A stretch of DNA of 64,000 nucleotides from Telmatactis stephensoni (Eukaryota; Cnidaria; Anthozoa; Actiniaria; Isophelliidae): assembly GCA_029948255.1 (NCBI GenBank), contig JALIZF010001563.1, positions 248,001-312,000 of the forward strand, read 5' to 3'. A program made the translations under genes and the position numbers. Below the pieces are notes generated by a model. The model was not told where the DNA came from. It searched no databases and was given only the letters and a program-made list of their open reading frames with translations. This document shows, piece after piece, positions 21,660 to 36,076 of this stretch (positions within the stretch are counted from its first letter, which is position 1; each line of letters starts with the position of its first letter).

Positions 21660-24240
21660 CATATATTTGCTATTATATGGGTATGTGCTGCCAAATAGGA
21701 TATTACTTTGTGACTTAATACTAACTTTAACATGTTCACTTCATCAGATAAAATTTCATTTTCAAATTCAACTATTTTTATATACTTTATAATATTACTC
21801 ATTGCATTTAATTCTTCCCTTTTGTCACATTTCAAATTTCAACTTTCACTTCCAAGTTAAGTTGCTTTAATTTATTATAAGGTTTGAAGTAAACTTAAAA
21901 TCCTTTCCCCATCATTAATCATTACATTTATGAACATAAAATTCAATATATACCCAGCAGCAAATATCTACTAAAGATCTGTAGCAAAACCAGAATACAG
22001 AAATAAATCAGATAGACCACCATACTCTCATGACACAGCAAAAATGTATGAGACTTCTGTTATATTGTTGCAAGTTAAATTCAATTTAACATTATAATAT
22101 AATCATTACTGGTATAACTAGCCATTTCTAATAGAAAGTGAAGTGCTGCGAGCAGAAAACAGCTGGTGTATCCACGTTAGCAGAACTGTTCCCCTAAAAC
22201 TCACGAAAGTACACCGCTTTCTCTGATATATGAAATGTTTCTTGTCTATCTCTTGTGCGTTGTGTGACGAACACTGCTAGTTGACCTTCAATGTTGAACT
22301 ACAAAACATAATTCTCCAGGATCAGTGTCGGACACACACAGTTCAAAATATTTAGCACTGAGTAAAAGCAATTTTTCAAACAATCACAAACGGCTAGCGT
22401 TGGCAATGATTATAAAACTAACTGATTTTAAAAAGCTAGTTGTACGTTGCATCACGGTCAAAGATACCGCATTGTCTACTGTACTATTTGACGCTTTAGA
22501 TCAAACGAATGATAAATACAATTCCATCACATACAAAGTATAAAATTTTCTTTCATGGGGTAACCAAATATATTGCAGAGATTCTCAGCGCGACCTCACT
22601 TCATACTTATTATCTTGGCTTGAATTGATTCGGCCCGTAGACGAGCTTCGATTCGAACAGTAATACGCAAAATGACCCGTTACAGAACATTGCCCTCTCG
22701 AAAAAATATCACTTAGCATTTTGTGATTTTCATTTATACTTCGAGAAACATAAAACCTCTCGAATGGAATCGCACAGGAATCCCAATTTATCCCTGTGAC
22801 GTCAAGGCTCGCCATGAACATACCACCGTACATAAAAATCGAGTTCGCGGATCAATATTAAGGTGACGTCATAAATCGCACAGGAATCCCACATCAAGAA
22901 TAGTGTTGCTGCTCGCTTCGCTCCCAGCAATAAATTAGACATTAATTTTACTAGTTTTTGGTGCTTCTATTTTTTGCATTGATAACATCAAAAAATGTTT
23001 TAAGTCTTGTGTAAAATGTTAATTTTTGCTGGCATTAAATTGTCAATATTTTGTCATAAAAGTATTTATCTGCTGTCTGGAATCTCATTATCACACTGCC
23101 CAGATTTTAGAGCTGTTACCTTTTATAAGTATCCAGTCATGGCAAGACACCACAAAGGAATTTGTTTTCAACAAGCTGGTGGTTTCAAAAATATTGTAAA
23201 AGTTTGTCATTCTTGGTAGGTGATGGTGTCAGTGACCTTACATCTTACCACAACATTCAATGTGTGTACATGGGTACATGCTGAACTCCAATCACACAGA
23301 AATTGGGAAATAAAATTCTAAGATTTTACCAATTGTTATGACTTTTAATCTCATCTCATGATCTCAAAATTGACAGGTGTTTTGCACCAACAGGTTAGAA
23401 ATATGTTCATGCTAGATTTCAAAATATCCCAAATTTCAAAATATCCAGACTTCTAACTTTAAGCTGAAAACATTTTTTGGAGAAACTTTTACAATTTCTG
23501 ACTCTTCAATGAAAGAAACTAGTTTTCCAAATTCCATGACCTTTCCAGGCCCTTTCCAGGCCTTGAAATGTAAATTTCAAATTCCTGACGTTCCATGTCT
23601 ACATGTATGTGAGCCCAACATACTTGAATGTAAGTGCATTTTGATGGCAAATGGTATGACAGTCTAGAATAATCATTTCATTTGAAATGGAGTCCATGCA
23701 CTATCAAATTATCATATTGAAAAGTGTAAAACTACACAGTTTCATCACAAATGCTTATAAAATGGACAAGTTAAATAGACGTTTGAAAATGAGAAATTTT
23801 GCAAATAGTGACTTGAATGGTTCATGAAGACTGGGCAAGTACACCTGCCCACCATACATTTCCTTGTAAAGTCTTCTGCATTCAAAAATTTGAAGCTTCT
23901 GAGTTTCATGAATAAAATAATGCAACTAAAGTTTGCAGTTTCACCTTTATTGATATGACAAAATTAATGGTAGACTCCTTTTCCCAATAAAATGATTATT
24001 TAAGAATGTCCCACTCGCATGATATGATTTAAGGTGAATAACCAACAGCAACAAATTACCCAAACAGAACACTCTTTAAAGGCAGACGTCTGTACAGACA
24101 GACACTGCATAGTTTCAGTATTGTCTACTTTCAATTTGGGAAGCCAAGGAGAAAAACCTTAAAACATTTGCAAAGCTAAGGATGAAACTATGTCAAGTGA
24201 ATAGCAGCATTGCAAATGTTTAACACAAGCATAAAGTTCA
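21660..24240. other. Non-coding interval between repeats and the G alpha 3' end
   Basis: No gene recognised. ATCGCACAGGAATCCCA occurs twice directly (about 22768 and 22876). The rest is AT-rich unique-looking sequence. Confidence 0.4.
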
Positions 24241-26028
24241 ATGAGCAAGATTTATTGTATAAAGTATAGAATACACTTTATTCCATATCTCAGACACTAT
24301 AAGTTGATATTGTACTTCTTCAAGTGAAAATAACTATTTGCACATCATTTGAACCTGTTGACCTATTTTTACAGTTGACCAATCAATAACATAATATTTG
24401 CCATTGTTTTGGCTAGTTATTCAGTAATGGAATGCCAATGACTTGCATACATGCAGCCAAAAATGCAATACCAATCCAATTAACAATGCAAACATGCATC
24501 TGACTGCATGTAGGCAAACCATTTAGGAGGAGCAAAAAAAGTTCTTAAAGAGGACTTCAACATTGCTTTGCAAAATCATAGATGAACACAAAAAAACAAA
24601 TAAACCTTTCCCCAAACCATAACTACAATTAAAAGTCTTTTTATGTTTAATATACACTGATAATAACAATGTCATTAAGACATTTAACACATTGACAAGA
24701 CAATATTATAATTATAATCATAACTAAACTCTAACCCTTTTTCCATTATCAAAATTCTTTCTGTATGACATCCATATAAAAATTAAAATTGTTTTGAAAA
24801 TTTTGGCCTAGCACTCTGTACATTAGTTTATAGTCTGCAAGATGTGAATGTACCTTAGAATAATCACTAATAAATGGAAATACAAAAAGATTACAACATA
24901 TTTCCACACAGTAATTATTGGAACTCCCTTTTCAACTACATACATTTATTTTGTCCACCCAAATCTGGGCATTTTGTTTTTCACATAAAAATATAAGAAA
25001 AAGATATATTTATCTACATATAAGATACCATAACAACAGATACTTTTGGAGTTCACACAACGTTATATCACTGTGTACTTCTACTAAATATTCCATAATT
25101 CATTTCTTTAAGACTTTAAATGCAAATCATACACCAAAAAGAATCACCCTATACACTAGTGATCTCAAGTCCTCTTGACTAAAATAACTAACATGGACAC
25201 AATTCTGTGCAGTTTTTTGTTACTATGTATAAATCAGATCTATTTTTCTCCCAAGTAACTCATTTTCAAGCCATGGATAATCAGCATAAATTCATGCAAT
25301 TATTTAACGATATCTAGACAATTGGCTACACACACAGCAATATACATGCAGAACAAAACAATATTACTCAAAACCAACACAATATTGCAATATTTTCCTA
25401 GACAATTATTCTACTAAAAGGGACAAACACAAAACGGTCAACAAAAATTCTGTTTTATGAACACTGAACGTAATTATGAATATTAAAAATCGTGAACTAA
25501 ATGAATGACAAAATTTATGGAACTCCATGGTAGTTGGATTGTTTTGAGCAAGCAAGTCATTATTCCAATTCACTTTCCTAGCAATATACAACTACCGGTA
25601 CATCACCTGTGTGGTGAATTACAAACACCCAGAACTTATCCAATGAATATTTAAGTTCTTGTAATAATGCCAGGCTTCCAGTGGATCACATTTTTACAGC
25701 ACATTGATGGCATTCATTGACCAGTAGCATCATTGCTGTACACAGCTGACTGGGTATTAGTGTCTTGGAACATTCTTTTGGTAACAAACTCCCAGTAATG
25801 GTGATAGTTAAGGGTTGGGCTTGAATGTAGACAGTTCTTGGGGAGATAAGGTCACCAGAGCACTGCATGTACAATGTTCCTTGACAACCATGTGTTAAAG
25901 TCAATCTTGTTAAACACTATGACGGACCACAAGTATTATCAGTACAATAAATCTGTTTGTACTGAGTATATTGTTTGGTTGCTTCTTTTTTCAAAATAGA
26001 GGATATTTCTTCTGATAACACATTTGAA
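24241..26028 (-). other. Candidate 3' UTR of the G alpha gene
   Basis: Downstream of the stop codon on the minus strand the sequence is AT-rich with little repetition. Minus-strand AATAAA signals occur at 24945-24950 and 24251-24256, either of which could end the transcript. The extent is unproven. Confidence 0.35.
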
Positions 26029-29000
26029 TTATTGCAGCATTAAAGCCTTCAGATTCTCTTGAAGAATTGTATCCTTTACGGCATGGAAGACAAACTTGAT
26101 ATTTTCGGTGTCTACTGCTGTAGTGAAGTGATGGAATAGAGCTTTTGACCTCTCACGCCTCTTACTATCAAACATTTGTAAAATAAAGTTCTGCACATCT
26201 TCCAACTTATGAGGGTTCCCTTGGAATGCTGGGAAGAAGTCCTTAATACTAGTATGTTTGACCTTTTCTGTCAGAAGATCTGTTTTGTTAAGGAACAAGA
26301 TGATGGAGACATTGGCAAAGAATTTATTGTTGACAATAGTCTCAAATATATTGCAGGATTCTACCAGGCGATTCGTTGTTCTATCCTCCATCAAGACTTG
26401 GTCATAGGCACTTGAAGAGACGAGGAAAACAATTGATGTCACTTCATCAAAACATTGAAACCACTTGGCCCTTTGTGATCGTTGGCCACCAACATCCACC
26501 ATTTTGAAAGGGATGTTTTTAATGATGAACTCATGCTCAACAATTCCCTTTGTTGCCTTTCTGGAGTGAAGCATGTCTTGCTTGGTGGGAATGTAATCCT
26601 GGAAAATGAATGAAAAATGAACCATTATTTAAAGACAACTTTTATATGGGGCAGATTATGACCAAGACAGGTTCCTGGTAAATTGGTACCAGTATTGTAG
26701 GCTGCATGTTGGAACTACACTGTGGTATGTGTCCCAAAGATGGACAAAGGGCCTCTTCCTTCCACAGTGAGCTTTTCTTGATCAAATTACCAAACAAGAT
26801 ACCCATATAGTCATTCACTCAATAGAGCAGTGTGCAATTCTAGACTCAGGAAATAAGCTTTCATATTCCTGGACTCTGTTGAGAAGAGTCTACCTGACTG
26901 CAACTGGGTTTGCTCCACACCCTTACATGACCCTGACATATTCTCACTCAAGTCTTCATTGTGTAAATGACTGTTTTATCCTCACAAAACCAGTGATCAT
27001 CTACACTCGAGTTAAAATGCCTGTCATTTTTAACCCTTATGAAAGTCAGAAAAAAAAAACACAAAACTAGTTCAAAATCATGAATCCACCTGATTGTATC
27101 AAGATATGTAAGGAATACTTGAAGAGAAACATCACTAAAAGCATGGTCTGATTGCTTCAATCTTCAAGAACTGACAATTACAGTACACAAGGAAATATTG
27201 CATTCCTACCTAAATGGTTATTTACTAACATAAAACTTTCATGGACTATTCTATCGGCAAAAACAAACGACAATGATCACCCCCCTTTGATTCAAAAAGT
27301 TAATATTAAGCGAAGATATGAATAAATAATATTCAAGTTGGAGGTCAAGCTCTGGGAATAGCATATGAGAAGAAAGAAATTCACAACACCACCAAGCTAG
27401 GAACCACCAATACATATATGGTTTTTGCAAGAAGATCAAAATACTGTCAACTCCACTGAAAATCAACATCCTCCAGATCAGAGGCATTTTTTGGTATTAT
27501 GACATATGCCTCTACGATCAGATATACCGACACAATGGCACACTTATTAGGAAAATTACAAATCACTAGAGAGCCAATTTTGTGGCTTTCAAATTGATTT
27601 TTTTCTCAGATTTAGGAGCATAGGTGCCACTCTGATGATTATTCCAGATGGACCAGAAAGCTATTTTCGAAGCTCTGCAATCCTCAATATGAATTTGTTC
27701 ATTCAACAAAGTTGCTCATTCTACATACAAAATTGAATTTTTTTCTAATGTTAGATGAATCAGAGTGACCTTTCATCAACGGGATTGAGCTAACAGCAAT
27801 ACTTTTCCAATAGTGATAGGATCACAGATAAAACCCCAGTTGTGATGCATTAAAAGAACAGACTCCCCAGTATGCCATCCAGCCATTCTTTCTTGCACCA
27901 AACGACATAATGCACTATGTCAAATATTCCTTCCACATGTTCCATACAAATGAAATTTCAAATACATTACAAATGACACTCTACTTATCATGAAAACTGC
28001 AGTTGTCAAGACAGAATGACTCAACTTTGAATTTTATTAGTGAAAAAAAAAAACATTTTGTTTTCAATTTAAGAAAAAATAGTTTAAGTAATGGCAGTGG
28101 GAGATTAATATTTTTTTCCTACAAATTTTTTCAACAGCTAAAACAATTTGCTGAAAAATTGCAACCAGAGAGGGTAAAAAGCTATTATTAGTTTAAACTG
28201 CATTTGCTTCTGCATACACTTAAAAACAATTTACTTAATCTATTTGCTTGCACTTAAAAATATTTAGAAATTCTTCACACTTTTATCAAAGTCACTTTTC
28301 TCAGGGAATAATACCGAACGTGGAACGATTAAGGTGTTATTTCAGGAGGGCGTTGTAGAGCAAAATGTATTTATTACAAAAAGGGTTACGGTTTCACCGG
28401 GTCAGAAGGTCTGGACGACAAATCAAATCTATTCTGACGAGGACAAATTAAAATGCTACAATTCTAATTCACTATCAGTAATAGAATGAACTGCTAGCCT
28501 CTACTAATGCGAAATTAAATTCCGATTTCTATTGGAATATGTGGCGGATCAAATGGCGGTGAAGATTTCCCGGAGTATCTCCACTCCCTTTCGACATGAT
28601 GGAATGTTTGCCACAAGCCTCGCTCGAGTCACTGAAAGCCCTCAATGCAGTGATCCTAAAAAGCTCGTGTTAGACAAGAAAATGGGCTTAATATCTGTTA
28701 CCAAGCCGTGCTGAGAAGATATAAGGGATAAGTTTTAGCTGGTACAGTTGGTGTGTTTTGGGCGTGAAAGTGAACGAGAGATTCTCGATAGAGCAACTCG
28801 TAGGTGCATTCCGTGCATAGAGATTCCTTTTGTACAAAAAAATTGCCTAGCATTTTGGAAGCGAAAAATTGATTGAAAATCAAATTATACACTTTGTACA
28901 GAAAAGTAGATATTTTTTAGTTTGTTGTGTTTGAAAACCACCAAGTGAATTTTGATTTAATATTGGGGTTCGTCAAGTAGACGATGCTTTCACACCAAAA

Positions 29001-30765
29001 CGACCGATTCAAATGGAAATATGTGTGAATTTAACACTCTCGATATATGTTACAATCTCAACATTTAAATGGTATTGTCGTTCGAATATTTGTAACATTA
29101 AAGCGAAGGAGATTTCAACTCACTGCCCAAATCTGATCAAAGCTTTGCAACACATTCATAGCCAACATCAAGGGCTTGAAGATTACCCAGCAAAAGCCCT
29201 CCACAGTAAATAAAGAGGGTAAATTAACGTTCAACTATTAAAGCAATAAAAGCGATCTTAAGAGGGATTTTATACAGACATAAAATGGCGATATCATGAG
29301 GGGTACAGTCCAAACACAAAGCACACTTCACTGTCGGCACGATCAACAAACACGGGAGCTGGTCTAGAGAAGTACACCTTGAGACTCCTAAGTAACCATT
29401 AATTATATTACAAATATCCAGCAAGCTGTTTCAGATGAGCTAAATTTTCTAGTAGAAAGATTTGAACGGCAATGGATATCGAATTCGAAAAGAGAAACCC
29501 ATTCAGATGTGGGGAAATAGTTTGGCAATTGCAGTGTTTACCGTAAGGTACCCCAAGAACAAAGAGTCAAACATTGCTCTCACTTCACCTCATTACAGAC
29601 ACAAATACAATTAATTTCCAAGTAAGAGAAAGATTACCTACCGCTCTACATATCCGTTCAAGGTTATCGAGAAAATATCGGGTGGAATCGCCCTGCGAAA
29701 CAAGAAAACATCTTTTACATTTCTAATGTTACTCGAGCCAAACCAAGGCAGACTCCTTTCAAAACAAACACACTAAATTATACATTCATGAACTTTTCGG
29801 TTCTAAAAATTCAACTAATAGGTTGGGTATCGACATAAAAACCTTTTAATGAAGAGAGAAATCACAGCGTTAAATGCGATGAAGTTCATAGCAAGCGAAA
29901 ATCTCTCGCAGAGACGAACAAGGACATTTGGTCATTTGGCAGTAGCAAAAAAGGGTCAACGGCAGCCATTCCTCATTTTATGGTCCATTTTATAGTTCAA
30001 TGTCTAAGCATATGCACAGGCTACATGGAGTTAAGAGAATCGAATAATAACATATATTTAATAAGCGGGTAAAGCAAGGTCTATGCACTGCGACAGAGGG
30101 AATAACTCGGGCCGATTATCGACATCGTCTCGCCCTAAACCAACTTGGCAATAAAGAGCAGCTCTTTCGCTTTTTCTGCTCCGAGGTGTTAACACAACCA
30201 CGATCGAAGTTAGAGGGAGATAGCATACCTAAGAGCTACTTAGTCAAGAGTGTAAGTTAACACTTCTATCTAGCTTGCATATGACAATATAATAGCAAAA
30301 GAACCTCACCAGTTGGAATTCACGTCTGCGTTCAAATGCATCCCGAATCCCTGAATCTAACCATAATCGGGTCACACTTTCAGAATAATCTAAGAACAGT
30401 TCAGTATCGATTCGTGGTGGCGCTTGAAATGTTAAAATTTTTTCGGCATCCATTTCGTTTCGTGGATCATCCCAATCTATCCTTAACTTTCTACGAGCAT
30501 CGGCCAAGACTTTCATACCCTTGAGGATATTACTGTAGACTATTGGTTTGAATTCGTTGAGATCTTCTGCAGAGAAATCTTTGCCATAAATGATTCGCAT
30601 TTGCTTGAGAAACGTACTTTTCCCACTCTCTCCAGCGCCGAGCAACAAGATCTTGACCTGTCGACGTAGCTGTGCTTTCTCCTGGGCTAACTGTTTGTCG
30701 ATTTTCTTCGATCGAGACTTCTGATCAGCCTCTTCTTCACTTAAGCAACAGCCTTCGAACACCAT
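26029..30765 (-). CDS. GNA13: Heterotrimeric G-protein alpha subunit, G12/13 class, three coding exons
   Basis: Membrane-associated GTPase that links GPCRs to RhoGEFs in this class. Exons on the minus strand: 30310-30765 (152 codons), 29642-29692 (17 codons) and 26029-26598 (189 codons plus stop), for 358 residues (human GNA13 has 377). Seen: Cys6-Cys7 near the N-terminus as palmitoylation candidates, P-loop GAGESGKST (43-51), switch I around RKATKG, switch [10 protein letters not shown], the guanine-specificity motif FLNKTDL, and a TTAVDTEN block in the TCAT position. The C-terminus LKALMLQ is diagnostic of G12/13 rather than Gi, Gs or Gq. All junctions are canonical and in phase 0 (REFQL|GDSTRYF ... 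[11 protein letters not shown]). The short N-terminus and a helical domain shorter than in vertebrates explain the length. Whether it is a GNA12 or GNA13 orthologue cannot be settled by eye. Confidence 0.93.
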
Positions 30766-31200
30766 GTTGGAGGAGACGACAACGAAGAGTCGATCGCTTC
30801 TTCCACACCCACTGCACAGTACAGATCAAGCGACGACCTTGGGAGAATCAAGCCTTTGATCAGCGGGCTCGACCTTATAATGGCATACAAAGTATTTTTG
30901 AGAAACCGGAACAGTTCACATTTCGTTGTTGTAGGCAATGAAAACGATTTTCAGAGCTAAAACAAAACAAACACAATGTGACAATTTTTTCTCTGAAGCA
31001 AAAATAACGGACTGCCAAATTTTAGTGGTATCCGTGAAATCGATCAACGAGCCCGCACTAGAATCAACCCGTGGCACGGAATTTGCTATTATCAATGAGA
31101 CACGGTAGGAATTTTTCGGTTCCAACGTAATCGGAGGATTAAAATAACAATAAAATTCAATCAAAGTGAGTTAAAGTTATTAAGGAAAGTCTCCGGTCTT
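30766..31200 (-). promoter_or_regulatory. Upstream region of the G alpha gene
   Basis: The ATG at 30765 follows a purine/pyrimidine-rich leader ending CTCCTCCAACATGG (C at -1, A at -3 and G at +4, good context). TTATAAGG, a TATA-like motif, lies about 110 bp upstream on the minus strand near 30875. No experimental support. Confidence 0.3.
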
Positions 31201-34109
31201 GAAGTACAACTCGTTCAAAATTCCACTGAGGGACTTTTATAAACAGATGATTTTTCGGTAAAACAGAGCAGTCGTTGCCACTTTCCAGACATAGAAGGAC
31301 GAGTGTTCACAGTTGTGTATTTCAACGTCACAGAATACCTTTCGATCCAGTGGACGGCCCAACAGCTGAAATTCCTTGATGTGAAAATTAAAATATCAGG
31401 CGACCTAATCGAAGAACTGGTAATATTGTGTAAAGTCGGTAGCAATATTTATCGGAGGAAAACAAAATGTCGTATGTGTTATTTTAATCATTCGACACAT
31501 CTCCGACGAAAAATACAATTAACTCAGCCTTGTGATATATACGTCACTGATGACGTCATGAAGTATTATTTGCCTTCATTCCCGCCTAATGCTTATTATC
31601 AATAGCAGCAGCATCTCGGACAATTTCCTTTCCTTTCTTTTTCAGAGTTCTTTTCTTTATTTTTTATTCCACGTCCGCCGGGGAATCGGCGAAAAAAAAT
31701 GACGACATGCAAATGACATCATGAGAAGAAAAGCACCCAAACAGCTGAAGATTTGACGTTGTTGTTATATTGGTTCAGTCGTGCAATAATAGGTCTTCAC
31801 TTAACTGGCATCAGGGTGTTTATTTACTTACTGATGATGTTTTTAGCCATTTGGAGTGAGCTAAAAATAAAGCGCGTAGGAAGAAAACTATTTACTGCAT
31901 TAGATAGATTTAACTATCGGACGTGAACGATGATATTTATAATTTCAGTGATTACCGGATTGAACATTGCGTCGGTGACATCAGTAAAAACAGTAACATT
32001 TCCATCAGAACAAATAATGGTTTAAATCCTGTATGAACGAGTCACTAGATCAGATAGCAACCATGCCTGATCATTACTGACTGAGGTATTGGCGAGTCTA
32101 GTGAACTTAGCGGAGAGAAACACGACGGCACGGCACCCAGTAAATCTTTGCGCGCAGATCTACAGATTTTCTTTTCACACGATGATAATTACGGGTGTCG
32201 TGTCAAAAATGATGGGCCCGCGTGCCCAGAACTGGGCCGGCCGTACCATAAAAATGCTGTCGTGTAAATCAAATCCCCCTCAGTTAATTCTTCTGACCTT
32301 TTCAACCTATTTCTTCGCATCCCATACTTTTCTCCTTTTCTGTCTCGCCACTAACAGACTACTTCCTCCTTCCTCCCAAACCAATTTTCAGTGAAGTGCC
32401 GCCTTATTTCCTTTGTCTACTTATCGGTCCCGCATTTGCCTTCTGGCCTGGTGTGCAATCACCCATTGAAATCTACTAAGTCACATTTTCAGGCACTTTA
32501 TTTCTATCTGATCGTTTTGTATTTTGGCAAACCATCCGTATTCACTTAGAATTTTCTTTCCAAGTTCTGTATTGTTTATTGTTAATTACGTTGTTTGGTT
32601 TTTCACTTTAACTGTTGTTAGCCAGCATGGTAACAACACGTTTTGTTGCTTATCTTCCCACTAATGATTTTCTGTTTTGCATTTCTATAAGTTCGTTAAC
32701 TTATCAGTGCTCCAACATCAAGGCAACGCCTAATGAGATCTCATCGCCACCATTTACTGGTTCGTTATTTAGCCAAGGGCATCAATAGATATTCATAGGG
32801 TACTCCATGCAAATTAAACGTTCGTTATGGGTTTTCTGTTCCTAAGGCGCTTATGTTGATAGTTCTTATAGCCTCCCTCGTAAGACAAGAAATTTCCGTT
32901 CTTCAAGTTTATCGCTGATTGAGCGAAACAAAACTCTTGCTGATTGTATTGCAGTTATTAATTATGCTCACTGTTCTTTTTCAATCAGACTTTTTAAGTC
33001 AAAAATTGCCAGACAAGAGCGACGCGAAGAAAAAGATAATGAAAACTGCGCGTCAGATAGTGTCCATTTTTCGCCGTGAAAAATTTTATCTTTATTTTAA
33101 CTAGATTACAAATTCGACAAGCTCCTTGTAGGGAGACTTTAGATTACACTTTATATTACAAAAAAGCTAATAGAAAATCTGAAAGGGACCGCATTGTCCA
33201 TTAATTTCCAGTTCAGTAAAAGTGACTTTCAAGTATTTTCAGCACAAAAAACGAACTATAAAGGCCCTGTTTCTTGTAATTCAATATTCAACACGCTGAT
33301 TATAAAGATTGATTTGTTAAAAAAAGAAATTAGTCAGTTTTAAATTTAGTTAAAAAGATGTTCACTTTTTAGGCTTTAATTTATAACACAGATGTCGATA
33401 TGAACCAATTTTTTTCACCACCTATACTAGCTAGCTAGAACTACTCTTCTTTAAAACCATCCTGGAAAATCTTCAGGGAGGTAGCATGCAGTCAACTCAG
33501 TATTTTTTTGCTTAACTGATGGATATAATCGACCCCTCGCAGTCATTTTAATGGATTCGCGACTTCCTTTGTACAAAACGTCTCTTGTTTTTTATTGTTT
33601 TCAAGGTTCGGGGCCAGTCGGTTTTTAATTTTTAACTCTTCGCCACCTCCTTGAACTTTATTGTTTCAAAACGAAATGAAAAATAACAGTTTCTTTCCCC
33701 GTGACTGGCTCCTAGGCAACCTAGCTATAAAAATTAATTTTTCTTTCAACTAACCTTACTCGGTTTTTAAATTGAAAAATGAATGAGTTTTCCACGGAAG
33801 TGACTGATATTGGCCATGCGAACAACTTAATTAATATGTTCACTTTCTAAGCTTGAAACTGAGTGTTTTAAAAAACTCTAATTCAATACAAATATGGTCC
33901 TACAACCAAGAGCAATGGATGTTTATCGGAAAACAGCACAAAACTGACCTTTATTTCGTGCCAATTGTTTTGCTTGTGGGAGGATTAATTTCCGTTTCAA
34001 TTGTGTTTAGAAAGCCCCTTTCATGAGAATGAACTGAACACGAGCCAAACTCATTTTTTTGAATCGTTTTTCAGTTCGTGTGATTAATTACAGATTTCTT
34101 GCCACTCAG
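31201..34109. other. Non-coding interval, no gene recognised
   Basis: Open frames here are short and show no domain, splice-linked continuation or composition that would support a gene. No strong repeat was noticed. Confidence 0.4.
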
Positions 34110-34355
34110 TCAACACAGAATGTGCAGTTGAATTGAACGTCGTTGTCTGTGGCGTAGCCGTTCATTGACTTCCCTTTCAATTTTGATGGCTATTCGACCT
34201 TTCAAACTAGTAGCTCCCAAATCATTTTCAAATGCCCTCAAAAACTCCCAGTTTTGAGAATACAAATTATTCGCTCGTCTACTAAATGTCATAGAAAGAG
34301 ACAACTGATTACCGTTGACAATTGTTTGTTGCTTAGCAACCTTCATGACTATCAT
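34110..34355 (-). CDS. Small hypothetical ORF (81 codons)
   Basis: An intact frame with a charged, protein-like C-terminal half (IAIKIEREVNERLRHRQRR). It has an in-frame ATG at its start and ends in TGA. I do not recognise it, it has no evident neighbours, and chance is a real alternative. It could also be one exon of a longer gene. Confidence 0.15.
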   Translation of the reverse strand: MIVMKVAKQQTIVNGNQLSLSMTFSRRANNLYSQNWEFLRAFENDLGATSLKGRIAIKIEREVNERLRHRQRRSIQLHILC

Positions 34356-34774
34356 GTGACTACTGTAAAAGGCAAGCTCAACGCGTTTAACGGGCTTAAC
34401 TTAAGCGCTGTTTGCTTTAGTATTCTAATTTGATTGGGCTACGACGCGATAGGCAAGAGAGATATGACTTTCTTTGTCTCGATCACTTATGCAAATATTA
34501 CTTTTTTTACGTGATGGCAAAAACAAAAACAATGATTTAGGGTGACTAGTTACCACTGGAAAAACGAGTGGCGAATCTCTAAACCACAATTTCCTAAAGC
34601 AAAATTATATGCTGTTTCCAAAAACGAAAAGAAAAAAGTAGCGTCCCGTGCTCGTTTTCGAGATAATCAACGTTGAATGGATACCTGTTAACGAGATTTT
34701 ACTCGTGCCCTGGCCGTAGGCTGGCACGAGTCTAGGTTTAGGTTTTCTATCTGTCGTCGACATCGAGAATCTGC

Positions 34775-34808
34775 CATGAAAACGAGGCAGGCATGAAAAC
34801 GAGGCAGC
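34775..34808. repeat. Tandem pair of GCATGAAAACGAGGCA
   Basis: Two adjacent copies of a ~17-bp unit. Similar GATGAAAACGAGGC sequence recurs at about 37909, and the opposite-strand form GCCTCGTCTTG occurs at 35882 and 38003, suggesting fragments of one repeat family. Confidence 0.5.
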
Positions 34809-35784
34809 GCACGTTCCAGAAAGTTCCGTCATAAGAAATAGGATTTCTCACGAGCCACAGACATTAAATCACCTAAACTCCACTATAAATACAGTCATTG
34901 ATTATAGCAGCTTCACGTGAGTTTAAACCAAGGTAAAATTTAAGCCCCCTCATTGAAAATTTAGGATCGAGACCGATACTTCCATGAGTTCAAATCAGCT
35001 TGCCTGCGAAGCAGACAAATATTCTGCTTCAGTACCGAACTCAAAACGTGATTAAACTGGCTTTAAGATACATTTGTTTTTCAAGATCAGTTTTCCAATG
35101 CGCTGTCGTACGTATATTTCTATGTCGGGTATCTAGCTTCTTTCCGTAGTAGTGCGGTATCCGACGCGTTATAATGGAGTGTCCATAAATGAGAGTTGAC
35201 TGATGTAAATAGTAGGCGAAACGATGTCACAGGGAGCCGAACTAAATCTCTATGATTAGGCAGGTTTGAACGATGTCCTACTGCCTAGTTCATTCTCGTG
35301 CCAGACTGAATTCCACTTGGGCACGATCGTACGAATAAACGCACTGTGCGTCTTGTTGAAACAAAATTTGCGCTTGATCTACATTGTAGCCGAGCCTCCT
35401 CCGTAGGTAGCTCTTTTGAGTTTTATTGCTTATGGGTTTCCTGTGGAAGCTCGGAGAGGACTGGCACGAAATGGGGGAGGGTAAACCCCAGTCTTTTTCT
35501 CCCTAATTTTCGCACAGGAAGTCCAAATATGAAAAGTTGCCTGCGGAGGAGGCCACACTTGACCTAATAATGCATGGGCTCCTGCCTAAAGTGCTTATAG
35601 AAAAGAAATGATCAAATCGCGAGATTATCGTTCTACAATTAATTGAACAAACATTAGCTAAAGGTATCTTAGATATAATGACTGGAACCTTCCGGATGAA
35701 GTTTTTCTCAAAGGCCGGACAAGGAACATAAAATGCAAGAGAATTAACGATAACAGAGACTCGTTGTTAATAGTCCAGTTGCGT

Positions 35785-35920
35785 GATATGCTTCACCGGC
35801 CTGCCACATACAAAGGACTCAGAACGAGGCTACATGCTAAAACTTGTGTCTGTTACGAATGACTGAGCTTTATACACGTAGCCTCGTCTTGATACTTTTG
35901 TATGTGGCAAGTGAAGTGTA
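35785..35920. mobile_element. MITE with GCCACATACAAAAG termini
   Basis: CTGCCACATACAAAGGACTC ... GAACGAGGCTAC is repeated inverted as GTAGCCTCGTC ... CTTTTGTATGTGGC. Non-coding interior of about 60 bp. Confidence 0.65.
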
Positions 35921-36076
35921 ACTCGGAAATCGGCTATTTTGACTGTGCCTTTTACTGAAAGTGTACACACCCCTAAAGCTGGTTCATACTACATTGTGCA
36001 CGAATAACTTTGTGAGGATGGCACACGGCTGAAGTCAAGTCAAGTCAAGTTTCATACTGGAATAAAATATCTATTA

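Noticed and set aside
28532..28714. 60-codon ORF in the G alpha intron 2
   Set aside because: It is on the opposite strand to the gene, without acceptor/donor support or family resemblance.
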